Below, one piece after another: positions 1 through 9,579 of a stretch of DNA of 64,000 nucleotides. Source of the stretch: an uncultured Pelagibacteraceae bacterium. Lineage in GTDB: Bacteria > Pseudomonadota > Alphaproteobacteria > Pelagibacterales > AG-422-B15. Numbering within the stretch: the first letter of the stretch is position 1; every line of letters begins with the position of its first letter. The stretch spans positions 1-64,000 of the forward strand of contig CABZEU010000005.1 in NCBI GenBank assembly GCA_902524795.1, read 5' to 3'. Made by a program: the position numbers and the translations under genes. Under the pieces are notes generated by a model, which was given only the letters and a program-made list of their open reading frames with translations, did not search any database and had not been told where the DNA came from.

Positions 1-291
1 AATCATCTCCCCCCATTTGGGTTTAGTTAGAGGTTAATTAATGAATCAAAAGTTTGATTCGTTATGTTCAATGATTAAACTTTTATTGAAAACTGTCAAT
101 TTCTCAATCTTTTCAAAGATTAACATTCAAAATATAAAAAAATTAAATTTATTTTAAATTATTAGTTTATTTATTTAAATACTTATACTTATTGAATTTT
201 TTTAATAAAAAAAATTTATGGTTTTTAATTTGCAATATTAAAAACAAAAAAAATAAAAATACTTTGTTATAAGTTTATATCTAATAAGCGT

Positions 292-368
292 GCGCTCGTA
301 GCTCAGTAGGATAGAGCACAGGATTCCTAATCCTGGGGTCGGATGTTCGAATCATCTCGAGCGCGCCA
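292..368 (+). tRNA. tRNA-Arg (anticodon CCT)
   Basis: Cloverleaf readable: acceptor GCGCTCG/CGAGCGC, anticodon arm CAGGA-TTCCTAA-TCCTG, T-arm GGATG-TTCGAAT-CATCT, encoded CCA. Confidence 0.96.
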
Positions 369-380
369 AAAAGAATTTAT

Positions 381-734
381 CTAAGCTATTTCAGAACCGT
401 TATCTACTAATTGACGCGGTTCCAAAAGTATCACTTCTTCACTTTCATTTATAGCGCCTAGTACTAGCACTTCTGATTCTACACCTGCAATATTCTTACT
501 TTCAAAATTGCAAACTGCAACAATTTGCCTATTAATTAACTCATCTATTGAATAATTAGTGATTTGAGCAGAGCTGATTTTTACTCCTAAATTTGGACCA
601 AAATCAATTGATAAAACATATGCTGGTTTTCTTGCTTTTATATTAATTTCAGCAGATTTAATGGTACCTGTTAAGATTTGTATTTTTTGAAAATCATCAT
701 ATTTTACAATGCTTTTTTTATTTATCAGAGCCAT
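381..734 (-). CDS. csaA: CsaA-like tRNA-binding domain protein
   Basis: 117 aa; KYDDFQKIQILTGTIKSAE...KARKPAYVLSIDFG...SSAQITNY typical of the CsaA/MetRS C-terminal-like OB fold. Confidence 0.85.
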   Translation of the reverse strand: MALINKKSIVKYDDFQKIQILTGTIKSAEINIKARKPAYVLSIDFGPNLGVKISSAQITNYSIDELINRQIVAVCNFESKNIAGVESEVLVLGAINESEEVILLEPRQLVDNGSEIA

Positions 735-806
735 ATTGGCAATTGTTAATACCCTTTATAGTTTGATTCAATTTGTAATTATTTATTCAATTTGTATTTT
801 AGGCTC

Positions 807-1673
807 ATGTCAAGTTTTGATGATACAAATGAAATGAAAGCCTTTACTAAAAAGGCTATGTCCATCCCACTATTAGGCGAAGAACACGAAAAAGTGTTAG
901 CTAAAAAGTGGATTGAAAAAAGAGATGAAAGTGCTCTTCACGAACTTACACAATCCCACATTAGATTAGTAATTGCTTTTGCTGTAAAATATAAAAATTA
1001 TGGTTTAAATCTTAGTGACTTAATCCAAGAAGGTAACATAGGATTGATGAAAGCTGCTGAGAGGTTTCAGCTAGATAAAGAAGTTAGATTTTCTACCTAT
1101 GCTGGATGGTGGATAAGAGCATCCATACAGGATTTTGTTTTGAAAAACTGGTCATTGGTTAGGATAGCGACTACATCTAAGCAGAAAAGTCTTTTCTTCA
1201 ATCTTCGGAAATTAAAACATAAAATCCATCAAACTGAACATGGGTCAATTGACTTTAGAACAGCCCAAGGAATTGCAAATGATTTAAATATATCCACATC
1301 TGATGTCATAAAGATGGATAGTAGAATAAGTCAGAACGATAGCTCTCTAAACCATAAAATAAATGATGAGAGCCAAAGTGAATTTATGGAGTTAATTGAA
1401 GACGAGGATGCACGACCTGATGATAAAGTTTTTGAGAGAGACCAAGTAAATTTTAAAAAGGAATTAATTACTAAATCACTTGAAATATTAGATGACAGAG
1501 AAATTAGGATTATTAAAGACCGTCATTTAGCAGAAGAAACTAAAACCTTGGATATACTAGGAAAAGAACTCAAAATCTCAAAAGAAAGAGTTAGACAAAT
1601 TGAAAAGGGTGCGATGATGAAGCTGAAGTCGTATATCGCGAACTCTCAAAGTAAAGATCTTCTTTTTAGCTAA
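807..1673 (+). CDS. rpoH: RNA polymerase sigma factor RpoH (sigma-32 family)
   Basis: Sigma-70 region 2 (DLIQEGNIGLMKAAERFQLDKEVRFSTYAGWWIRASIQDFVLKNWSLVRIATTSKQKSLFFNLRK) and region 4 (RIIKDRHL...LGKELKISKERVRQIE). ATG at 807 preferred over the upstream TTG at 792. Confidence 0.95.
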   Translation: MSSFDDTNEMKAFTKKAMSIPLLGEEHEKVLAKKWIEKRDESALHELTQSHIRLVIAFAVKYKNYGLNLSDLIQEGNIGLMKAAERFQLDKEVRFSTYAGWWIRASIQDFVLKNWSLVRIATTSKQKSLFFNLRKLKHKIHQTEHGSIDFRTAQGIANDLNISTSDVIKMDSRISQNDSSLNHKINDESQSEFMELIEDEDARPDDKVFERDQVNFKKELITKSLEILDDREIRIIKDRHLAEETKTLDILGKELKISKERVRQIEKGAMMKLKSYIANSQSKDLLFS

Positions 1674-2772
1674 CCAATTCAAGAATATGTTCTCCCAAGA
1701 CTAAGGAAGAAGTTAACCCTGGTGACTCGATTCCGAAAAGGTTGATTAAATTCTTAGTATTGTGAATCTCTTCACCTTGTATGAAAAAATCACTTTTACC
1801 CTCTCCACGATTTTTTAATTTTGGCCTTACCCCCGAGTAACCTTTTTTTAATAAACCCTTATCAAAAGTAGGAATGTACTTTCTAATATCGTTGTAGAAA
1901 GACTCAAGTCTATTTTCATCTACATCATAATTTATTTCGTCAATCCACTCTACATCCGGGCCAAATCGTACTTGCATTCCGATATCTAGACCCAAATGTA
2001 AGCCAAGGCTCGCATCATTAGGAATTGGATATACTAAGTGCCTAATATTTAAGTCCTTGCTGGTCTCAAAATAATTTCCTTTAGCAAAGTAAGTCTTGGG
2101 AACCAATGTTTTATCCATTGAAGATATAGATTTGGCAACTTCTTCTGCATAAAGACCTGCTGCATTGATTAATATTGAAGACTCAATTTTAATTTCATTA
2201 TCTTCATTAAGAATTGTGGAGGCATGAATATTATTCTTTATCTCAGATTTAATAAATTTACTATTATAGGCAATGCTCCCCGATAACTCTAGCTCTCCAA
2301 GATATGACCTCATTAATGATGCTTGATCAACAATGCCCGATGATGGAACAAATAATGCTTCTTCACATTCTATTAGTGGCTCCACTTTAGAAACATAATC
2401 TCCTGTTACTCTTTCAATTCCTTCAACGCCATTATAACCAGCTTTTTCATATATTTCATCAAGCTTTGAGATTTCATCTTTAGAACAAGCCACTATAAAT
2501 TTGCCTGTATTGAAGTGTGGGATTTTAAATTTATTACAGTATTCATAAATCCTTTTGTTTCCAGGCGCACAAAATTTAGCTTTTAGTGAATTCTGGTCAT
2601 AATAGACACCAGCATGGATTACCCCACTATTTCTTGAACTTGTTACTGAACCAAAAGTATTCTCTCTTTCAACAACTAATACATCCCTACGTTCGGTAGC
2701 AAAAGTCTTAGCAATTGCTAACCCAACAACTCCTCCTCCTATAACTAATACGTCCACAAAATTATTATTCAT
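1666..2772 (-). CDS. FAD-dependent oxidoreductase, L-2-hydroxyglutarate oxidase-like
   Basis: VLVIGGGVVGLAIAKTFA dinucleotide fold; SRNSGVIHAGVYYDQNSLKAKFC typical of the LhgO family. Confidence 0.85.
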   Translation of the reverse strand: MNNNFVDVLVIGGGVVGLAIAKTFATERRDVLVVERENTFGSVTSSRNSGVIHAGVYYDQNSLKAKFCAPGNKRIYEYCNKFKIPHFNTGKFIVACSKDEISKLDEIYEKAGYNGVEGIERVTGDYVSKVEPLIECEEALFVPSSGIVDQASLMRSYLGELELSGSIAYNSKFIKSEIKNNIHASTILNEDNEIKIESSILINAAGLYAEEVAKSISSMDKTLVPKTYFAKGNYFETSKDLNIRHLVYPIPNDASLGLHLGLDIGMQVRFGPDVEWIDEINYDVDENRLESFYNDIRKYIPTFDKGLLKKGYSGVRPKLKNRGEGKSDFFIQGEEIHNTKNLINLFGIESPGLTSSLVLGEHILELVS

Positions 2773-3257
2773 GAAATTTGCTTTATCATTAATGATACTT
2801 TCTTTGTTTGATTTTCTGTAAGCTGATGTCCAACGTTTTCATAATTTAGGCTTTCATGAAATTTTTTTGATATTGGATTTGGTGGCTCAATATTAAATTC
2901 ACATGCAATTAGTTCATATTCACCAATGTTTTTTTCTAAGTCTAAATATAGACTTTTTCCAATACCGTTTTTCTTAAACTCATCCATAATCACAATTCTA
3001 TCGATGTAAGCAAACTTATCATACCTTCCGCTAAACCATTTATAATTTAAGCTTTTATATTCAAGTCCTGATGGCAAAACTAATAAAAAACCAGAAATGG
3101 CACCTTGATAATTCTCTGCTATTTTGAAATATAGTTTTCTATTAAGGAACCACTCAAATTCATTATAGGATACATAATTGACTGCTGGAATTGCAGATTT
3201 ATTAATTTTTACAATCTTATCTATATCAGAATGTTTAGCATCTCTTAACGTAAACAT
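2769..3257 (-). CDS. GNAT family N-acetyltransferase
   Basis: IDRIVIMDEFKKNGIGKSLYLDLEK (GNAT acetyl-CoA binding motif). Confidence 0.8.
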   Translation of the reverse strand: MFTLRDAKHSDIDKIVKINKSAIPAVNYVSYNEFEWFLNRKLYFKIAENYQGAISGFLLVLPSGLEYKSLNYKWFSGRYDKFAYIDRIVIMDEFKKNGIGKSLYLDLEKNIGEYELIACEFNIEPPNPISKKFHESLNYENVGHQLTENQTKKVSLMIKQIS

Positions 3258-3258
3258 T

Positions 3259-3696
3259 TTAACAAGTTACATTATAGTTTTCGACAAAGAGCTTTGGCAT
3301 CCTTACTGGCTTAAAACTGGTTAAACTTACACAGGCGTAATCAACAGAAGAAGTAAAAATTGTATGATCTTTATCTGTATTAATAACTTGAAAAAATCTA
3401 CTTAATCTGATTTTTTTATCAGTTGAAGTAATCCAAGTTGAAATAGCCACTTGGTCTCCTTCAAACAGAGATCCTGCAAAATTATTTTCACTTTTTATTA
3501 CAACACAAGCACATTTCAAATCTTCATATACCTTTGGAGTAATACCTAATTTTGCTGAGTGTTTCCAGCTTACAATTTCACACCAGTGTAAATAAACTTT
3601 ATTGTTAACGTGACCAAGTATATCAATATCTTCTTTTGTAACAGTAAATTCTTCGATAAACGGGTTTTTATATTTCCAATTTAAATATTCAAACAT
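3259..3696 (-). CDS. Acyl-CoA thioesterase (4HBT/hot-dog family)
   Basis: VTKEDIDILGHVNNKVYLHWCE hot-dog active-site signature. Confidence 0.85.
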   Translation of the reverse strand: MFEYLNWKYKNPFIEEFTVTKEDIDILGHVNNKVYLHWCEIVSWKHSAKLGITPKVYEDLKCACVVIKSENNFAGSLFEGDQVAISTWITSTDKKIRLSRFFQVINTDKDHTIFTSSVDYACVSLTSFKPVRMPKLFVENYNVTC

Positions 3697-3698
3697 TA

Positions 3699-4640
3699 TT
3701 AATTTCTGACTTCCTTAGGAAGTTTAAATTGAACATTTTCCTCACCGAGAGAAACATTCTCAATCTCTAATGAATAACTTTCTTGAAATTTTGATATTAC
3801 ATTCTCTACCAGAACTTCTGGCACAGAGGCGCCTGAAGATATTCCAATAGTATTGCATGAGGAGTAATTGCTAGCATTCAAGCTTTCAGCATTTTCTAAT
3901 AGATATGAATTTAAACATCCTGCATTTTTAGCAACTTCGACAAGTCTATTGGAATTAGATGAATTCTTGGACCCAACCACAATAAATGCATCACACTTAT
4001 TTGCATATTCCTTGATCGCATTTTGCCTATTCGAAGTTGCGTAACATATATCTTCCTTTGGAGATGACTCAATACTTGGAAATTTATTACGTAGCTTAGC
4101 AATCATATCTTGAGTATCGTCGACGGATAGAGTTGTCTGAGTTACATAAGCAAGTTTATCGTCTTCATGAAAATTTAGTTCACTTATGTCTTTTATAGTT
4201 TCTACTAAATAAATACTATCCCCAGGCAATTGACCCATCGTACCCTCTACTTCAGGATGATTCTTGTGACCTATTAAGATAATTTTAAACCCTAATTTAT
4301 AAAACTTATCTGCTTGTACATGAACCTTTGTAACTAGAGGACAAGTCGCATCGATTATTGTTTCGTTATTACTTTTTGCATAATTAGTAATTTTTTTTGA
4401 AACTCCATGAGCTGAAAATATAATTGGTCTATCTTTTGGAGCATCTTCAATATTTTTTAAAAAAATGGCACCTTTAGTGGTTAAATCTTTAATAACATGC
4501 TTATTGTGGACAATTTCATGATTAACATACACTGGTTTTCCATATTTTTTTATTGCTTCCAATACAACATCGATAGCTCTTGTGACTCCTGCACAAAACC
4601 CTCGGGGTGAAACTAAAATTATTTTCTTGCTATTATTCAT
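3699..4640 (-). CDS. ispH: 4-hydroxy-3-methylbut-2-enyl diphosphate reductase
   Basis: SPRGFCAGVTRAID, DATCPLVTKVH, ICYATSNRQ: conserved Fe-S cysteines of IspH. Confidence 0.97.
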   Translation of the reverse strand: MNNSKKIILVSPRGFCAGVTRAIDVVLEAIKKYGKPVYVNHEIVHNKHVIKDLTTKGAIFLKNIEDAPKDRPIIFSAHGVSKKITNYAKSNNETIIDATCPLVTKVHVQADKFYKLGFKIILIGHKNHPEVEGTMGQLPGDSIYLVETIKDISELNFHEDDKLAYVTQTTLSVDDTQDMIAKLRNKFPSIESSPKEDICYATSNRQNAIKEYANKCDAFIVVGSKNSSNSNRLVEVAKNAGCLNSYLLENAESLNASNYSSCNTIGISSGASVPEVLVENVISKFQESYSLEIENVSLGEENVQFKLPKEVRN

Positions 4641-4729
4641 AATATTTTAACGTCTAAAAGAAGGTATTTATTCTTCACACACCAATTTAAAAAAGACTCC
4701 CGGATAATAATCAAGATTACCAAGTACTT

Positions 4730-6526
4730 TTAAATTCTTACTTCTTGATTATTTATTTTTGAAAATAAGTCTACATCAAGATTTACGTACTTATTTTCAT
4801 CTCCAGATGCAAAATATAAAGGTTCATTTACAACTTGTGGATCGAAACCTTCTTTAGCAAGATCAGTTTTTTTATACTTAAACGTTCCAGTTTTTTCTAT
4901 CTCTGGACTTATGCGTATAAAAACAGGAATAGAATACTTTGGAAGCTGTTCGTTGAGATACTCGTAAAAACCATCTATATTAAAGTCATCTCCAGTCACA
5001 ATAGATGCCATTCCTGCTCTTCCATCTTGTTTAGGAACTAATACTCCATAAACATTTGCTTCTTTAATCCCTTTATATGCTGATATGGCCTCACTAACTT
5101 CGCTGGTTGCAACATTCTCTGATTTCCATCTGAATGTATCCCCAATTCTATCAACAAAATAAATATATCCCTCCTTATCTTTTTTCAAAAGGTCGCCTGA
5201 AGTAAACCACCTGTCACCTTTTTCAAAGACATCTTTAAGGATTTTTTTATTTGTTGCTTCTTCATTAGTATAGCCTTCAAATTTTCCTCTAACTGTATCA
5301 TCGTCTGGAATTTGTCCAATAGCTTCGCCTGCTTCGTCGTTATCACATTCAATACAGTAACCATTCTCACTTCTAATGTGTTTCTCATTATTCACGTCAA
5401 ACTTGATTATTTTAATATTCATCAGTTTCTTTAAGTATGAGGGTATTCTGCCAATAGCCCCAAACCGACTATCAATATTAAATAGGTTAATATTTCCTTC
5501 AGAAGAACCGTAAAATTCAACTATATGGTTAATATTGAAACGAGACTGAACCTCTTTCCAGACATCGGGTCTAAGGCCGTTACCAAGAATTCCAGAAATA
5601 TTGTGCTTTTTTTCATATTCTGAAGGCTTAGTGTTTACAAGATACCTGAGCATTTCACCAATATAAGTAAAATGTGTGACATTATATTTTACGCACTCTT
5701 CCCAAAACTTTTCAGCAGAGAATTTTCTACGTAATACTAAACACCCACCATATAATAAGACTGAAGTTACACCTATTGCTCCTCCAGTTGCATGGTAAAG
5801 AGGGAGAACCATTAAATTTTTACTTTCAGCTGTCATATTAAGTGATTTATATTGAATTGATCCTGAGGCGATAAATCTGAAGTGGCTAAACTTTGATGCT
5901 TTAGGCATTCCAGTTGTTCCACTAGTATACACATACTGAAATGGGTCAGTACTTAATAAACCTTTTCTACATTCCCGACTTGGCCTTGATTCAGATGACA
6001 AATTGATTTCGTCATCAAAATTTTTAAAACCTTGGACATCTTTACCATACATAAATACCTCAGGAGAACCTTCGATTTCACTCTCAGATGAAGAAAAATT
6101 ATCAACCAAATCAGAATCAACAAAAACTGCATTACACTTTGATGTATTAATACAATGTGCCAGTGATTTACCTTTTATATTTGAATTTAATAGAGCAATC
6201 GTCACGCCAACTTTTGCAAATCCATACCAAAAAATAATATACTCAGGTTTGTTTTCCATTAATAACGACACTACATCTCCTGTTTTATATCCATTTTCAA
6301 TCGCCCAATTAGCAATTTTATTCGCTCTATTATCTAAATCCTGATAGCTTATTTTTTGATCGTCGAACTCTATAGCAATGTTGGAGGGAGTTTTAGTGCA
6401 TTGTTTTTCTAGTTGATCAGCAAGAGTAATAGTTCTATCTTTATCTAACTCTTTTGATTTTCTACTAAAAAAAATAGCAAAATTTATCCATTTTAATTCT
6501 CTGTTAATTTTTTGAAAAATATTCAT
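4730..6526 (-). CDS. Long-chain acyl-CoA synthetase (FATP/FadD6-like AMP-dependent ligase)
   Basis: YVYTSGTTGMPKASKFSHFR AMP-binding motif; FTSGDLLKKDKEGYIYFVDRIGDTFRWKSENVAT. Confidence 0.9.
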   Translation of the reverse strand: MNIFQKINRELKWINFAIFFSRKSKELDKDRTITLADQLEKQCTKTPSNIAIEFDDQKISYQDLDNRANKIANWAIENGYKTGDVVSLLMENKPEYIIFWYGFAKVGVTIALLNSNIKGKSLAHCINTSKCNAVFVDSDLVDNFSSSESEIEGSPEVFMYGKDVQGFKNFDDEINLSSESRPSRECRKGLLSTDPFQYVYTSGTTGMPKASKFSHFRFIASGSIQYKSLNMTAESKNLMVLPLYHATGGAIGVTSVLLYGGCLVLRRKFSAEKFWEECVKYNVTHFTYIGEMLRYLVNTKPSEYEKKHNISGILGNGLRPDVWKEVQSRFNINHIVEFYGSSEGNINLFNIDSRFGAIGRIPSYLKKLMNIKIIKFDVNNEKHIRSENGYCIECDNDEAGEAIGQIPDDDTVRGKFEGYTNEEATNKKILKDVFEKGDRWFTSGDLLKKDKEGYIYFVDRIGDTFRWKSENVATSEVSEAISAYKGIKEANVYGVLVPKQDGRAGMASIVTGDDFNIDGFYEYLNEQLPKYSIPVFIRISPEIEKTGTFKYKKTDLAKEGFDPQVVNEPLYFASGDENKYVNLDVDLFSKINNQEVRI

Positions 6527-6531
6527 CTACT

Positions 6532-7350
6532 CTAAATTCCTTTATCAAGCATAAATTTATTTAATTTAATTGTATTGTCAAAATTTTTGCCAATTAATTT
6601 TTTTTTAATATACGTTACAGGCCTTATTCCATAAACACTATTAGACAAGAAAATTTCTTTACATTTCAGTAGCTTATCAATCTTAATGCTCCTAACTGCA
6701 ACCTTTTTTTTTCTAATTAAGAATTCTCTTATCGTACCATTAAGAACACCATCTGATACAGGGGGGGTGAAGAACTTATTATTCTGAAGAAAATAAATAT
6801 TAGATGTGGTGCATGAACTTACATTACCAGAATTATTCGTAAATATTGCATCATTATATCCAGCTCGTATTGCATCGTTTTTTGCTATTATATTTTCTAG
6901 ATAATTTGCAGATTTAATTTTGCTTACAAAGGATTTCTCATTTCTCTTGATATTTGAAATATCTAATGTAATTGGTTTCAGCCTCAAATCATTTTTAAGT
7001 TCAGATGATTTTACAGTAATACATGCATCCTGTTTTTTGTTGATATCTATTCCACGTTCATTACTGACGCGTGAAATTGTAATTCTTATAACAGTGGTTT
7101 TATTAGAAAGTTTATTTTTTTTTATGAGCTTGAGTATATCTTGATATAATTTTCCCTTATCAAGAATTGCTTTTATTTTAACTAATTTTAATGATGAGAT
7201 TAATCGGTCTAAATGTAAATTAAAAAGTATTAAATCTTTATCTTTATATAATATAGTTTCAAACACAGCATCTCCTAACAAATAGCCTCTATCTTCAATC
7301 GATATAATATTTTTATTTCTTGTAAACTTTCCATTATTTAAAATATACAT
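6532..7350 (-). CDS. pabC: Class IV aminotransferase, probable aminodeoxychorismate lyase
   Basis: IEDRGYLLGDAVFETI and FTPPVSDGVLNGTIRE motifs; directly downstream of pabB. Confidence 0.85.
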   Translation of the reverse strand: MYILNNGKFTRNKNIISIEDRGYLLGDAVFETILYKDKDLILFNLHLDRLISSLKLVKIKAILDKGKLYQDILKLIKKNKLSNKTTVIRITISRVSNERGIDINKKQDACITVKSSELKNDLRLKPITLDISNIKRNEKSFVSKIKSANYLENIIAKNDAIRAGYNDAIFTNNSGNVSSCTTSNIYFLQNNKFFTPPVSDGVLNGTIREFLIRKKKVAVRSIKIDKLLKCKEIFLSNSVYGIRPVTYIKKKLIGKNFDNTIKLNKFMLDKGI

Positions 7351-7353
7351 AAA

Positions 7354-8787
7354 TTAGTTTGCCAATACGTGTTTATGCTCATTTGTTTTTTTATTTGTTT
7401 TCTTTTTTATAATATTTGAAATCTTTTGAATTGATTCATTATATTCATCGTATGGTAAAGAGTCTGAAACTATTCCACCACCACAGCCAATTGTTAAGTA
7501 GTTATCTTTTATTGTCATTGTTCTTATGGGAATATTGAAGTCAGCGTTTCCATTAAATGAAATATATCCTATAGCTCCACAATATACTCCTCTTTTACTA
7601 TTTTCTAATTCCGAAATAATTTCCATGGCTCTTATCTTTGGTGCACCTGTTATCGATCCTCCAGGCAATATCGAAAGCAACAAATCAATGATATTTAATT
7701 CCTTTTTGATGGAACTTTTTATGGTTGATACAAGGTGGTGAACATTTTTATAAGACTTAATCTTTGCTAGTTCTGTCACTTTAACTGATCCCCTCTCACT
7801 TACTCTTGATATATCATTACGCAATACATCAACAATCATTAAATTTTCTGCAAGATTTTTCTTACTGTTTTGCAAATAGCTTTTTAAATCTTGATCTTGT
7901 TGCTCGTTATTGCCTCTTTTTATGGTACCCTTAATTGGAGATGTTGTAATCTCGTCATCTTGTAATTTAATTAATCTCTCAGGTGAATAAGAACAAACCG
8001 TAAGATCATCAAAATTTAAAAATGCTGAAAACGGTGTTGCAGTTTTGTCTCTATAATTCAAATATATTTCAAGAGATGTTAAATTTCTTTTATTATTTGA
8101 AAAAAATTTATGAGTGTAATTGGCTTGAAAAATGTCACCCTGATTTATGTATGAGATAATTTTCTTTATATTCTTTATATAATTTTGTTTAGTTATTTCT
8201 GGTTTCCAAGAATCTTTGTGTTCAATGGATCTTGTTGCTGAAATATAAGGTACTTTGTAAATTGATAATAATTTATTTCTTCTGTTTGTGTGCGAAGATT
8301 CATTTTTATTTAGTTTAAGATGATCCAGATTAAGAGAAAATAAATATGATTTTTTTAGTTTCAAATCAAACGCAAAAACAAAATCATATAAGCCAAAAAT
8401 CGAATCAAATGCTGAATCATCTTTTTTTGATATCTGTTTAATTTCCTCTATATTTAAACATGTATCATATGTAATATATCCTGCTAATCCGCATTGAAAG
8501 TCAGGTAAATATTTTCTTTTATTATGTTTTGTTTTATTAATAAGGTTATTTAGGAAACGCTTTTTAGAAATTTTTATTAGTTTATCATTTTCGTATAACT
8601 TATTTTTTTTTAATTTATAGATACATAGTGGATCTACTGCTAAATAGGTATACCGATTGTCTTTTGAAAACTCACCAGCACTATCTAAGAGTATCTGATT
8701 AGTAAACGTTTCAAATTTTTTAATGACATCGGTTGGTTCCAAATATTTTAATTTTTGTACTCGAAGTTTATTATTCTTTATTTCCAT
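7354..8787 (-). CDS. pabB: Aminodeoxychorismate synthase component I
   Basis: Chorismate-binding domain: GDIFQANYTHKF, SPIKGTIKRG, ENLMIVDVLRNDISRV, PGGSITGAPKIRAMEII. Start set at ATG 8787 because the longer ORF begins inside a tRNA gene. Confidence 0.92.
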   Translation of the reverse strand: MEIKNNKLRVQKLKYLEPTDVIKKFETFTNQILLDSAGEFSKDNRYTYLAVDPLCIYKLKKNKLYENDKLIKISKKRFLNNLINKTKHNKRKYLPDFQCGLAGYITYDTCLNIEEIKQISKKDDSAFDSIFGLYDFVFAFDLKLKKSYLFSLNLDHLKLNKNESSHTNRRNKLLSIYKVPYISATRSIEHKDSWKPEITKQNYIKNIKKIISYINQGDIFQANYTHKFFSNNKRNLTSLEIYLNYRDKTATPFSAFLNFDDLTVCSYSPERLIKLQDDEITTSPIKGTIKRGNNEQQDQDLKSYLQNSKKNLAENLMIVDVLRNDISRVSERGSVKVTELAKIKSYKNVHHLVSTIKSSIKKELNIIDLLLSILPGGSITGAPKIRAMEIISELENSKRGVYCGAIGYISFNGNADFNIPIRTMTIKDNYLTIGCGGGIVSDSLPYDEYNESIQKISNIIKKKTNKKTNEHKHVLAN

Positions 8788-8798
8788 ATTACGATTCT

Positions 8799-8883
8799 TG
8801 GTAGGGATATCCGGAGTCGAACCGGAACGCCCGAAGGCACCAGATTTTGAGTCTGGCGCGTCTACCAATTCCGCCATATCCCC
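8799..8883 (-). tRNA. tRNA-Leu (anticodon CAA)
   Basis: Minus strand ggggatatggcggaattggtagacgcgccagactcaaaatctggtgccttcgggcgttccggttcgactccggatatccctacca: long variable arm, anticodon stem CCAGA/TCTGG with loop CTCAAAA, encoded CCA. Confidence 0.97.
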
Positions 8884-8972
8884 ATTATATAAATTATTCT
8901 TTAAACCATTATTATAATGAATAAGAGCCTAAAGTTATTATGTATGTTAATATATGTATATTACCATAAGTT

Positions 8973-9572
8973 ATGTTAAACACTATTTATCAAAAATTTA
9001 AGCTATATTTCGTCTCTCAAACTTTACAATTCTCTAATAGTACGCTCGCGTATCCTTTTCTATTTGTAATTTGCTTAATAGAAGCAATCATATTTCCATT
9101 GCCTCAGGAAATTATTATGATTCCGATGATGGCAGTCAATAAAGCTAAGATTTATATGATTGCATTCGTTTGCCTTGCTGGCTCTTTAGCGGGCGCTGTT
9201 ATTGCATATTTCATTGGACTGTTTCTATTTGAAAGCCTTGGCATGCTTATACTTGAAACGTTACATATGAGTAACGCTTTCTATGATTTTGTAAGCGATA
9301 TTGAACAATATGGTTTCTTATATGTCTTTATTGGGGGCTTTACACCTTTACCCTTTAAAGTTGTAACTTTATCAAGCGGCTTCCTAAACATAAATTTTTT
9401 GATATTTATTCTTGCTTGTATTTTATCAAGATCAATAAGGTTTTTTTTTATTGGTTTTTTAATTAAGACATATGGTGAGCAAATAATGCGTGAATTTGAA
9501 AAAAGATTAACTCTTTATTCAATTTTTTTTATAATAATAATACTATTAATTCTTTTTTATATAAGCACTTGA
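8973..9572 (+). CDS. YqaA/DedA-like (SNARE-associated) inner-membrane protein
   Basis: Multi-TM protein; FPLPQEIIMIPMM, AGSLAGAVIAYFIGLFLFE, FTPLPFKVVTLSSGF typical of the VTT/YqaA family. Confidence 0.85.
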   Translation: MLNTIYQKFKLYFVSQTLQFSNSTLAYPFLFVICLIEAIIFPLPQEIIMIPMMAVNKAKIYMIAFVCLAGSLAGAVIAYFIGLFLFESLGMLILETLHMSNAFYDFVSDIEQYGFLYVFIGGFTPLPFKVVTLSSGFLNINFLIFILACILSRSIRFFFIGFLIKTYGEQIMREFEKRLTLYSIFFIIIILLILFYIST

Positions 9573-9579
9573 CTAAATA

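Noticed and set aside
1-15. Possible tail of another tRNA at the window start (AATCATCTCCCCCCA, sharing AATCATCTC with the tRNA-Arg T-arm)
   Set aside because: Acceptor-stem, discriminator and CCA spacing do not fit a normal tRNA, and the 5' part is outside the window; nine shared bases are not enough.
292-368. tRNA-Arg as an integration site for a genomic island
   Set aside because: Downstream genes (csaA, rpoH) are core functions and I saw no second copy of the complete tRNA 3' end in the window.
8788-8877. N-terminal extension MAELVDAPDSKSGAFGRSGSTPDIPTKNRN of the pabB ORF
   Set aside because: This is the conceptual translation of the tRNA-Leu gene on the same strand; the real pabB start is ATG 8787.
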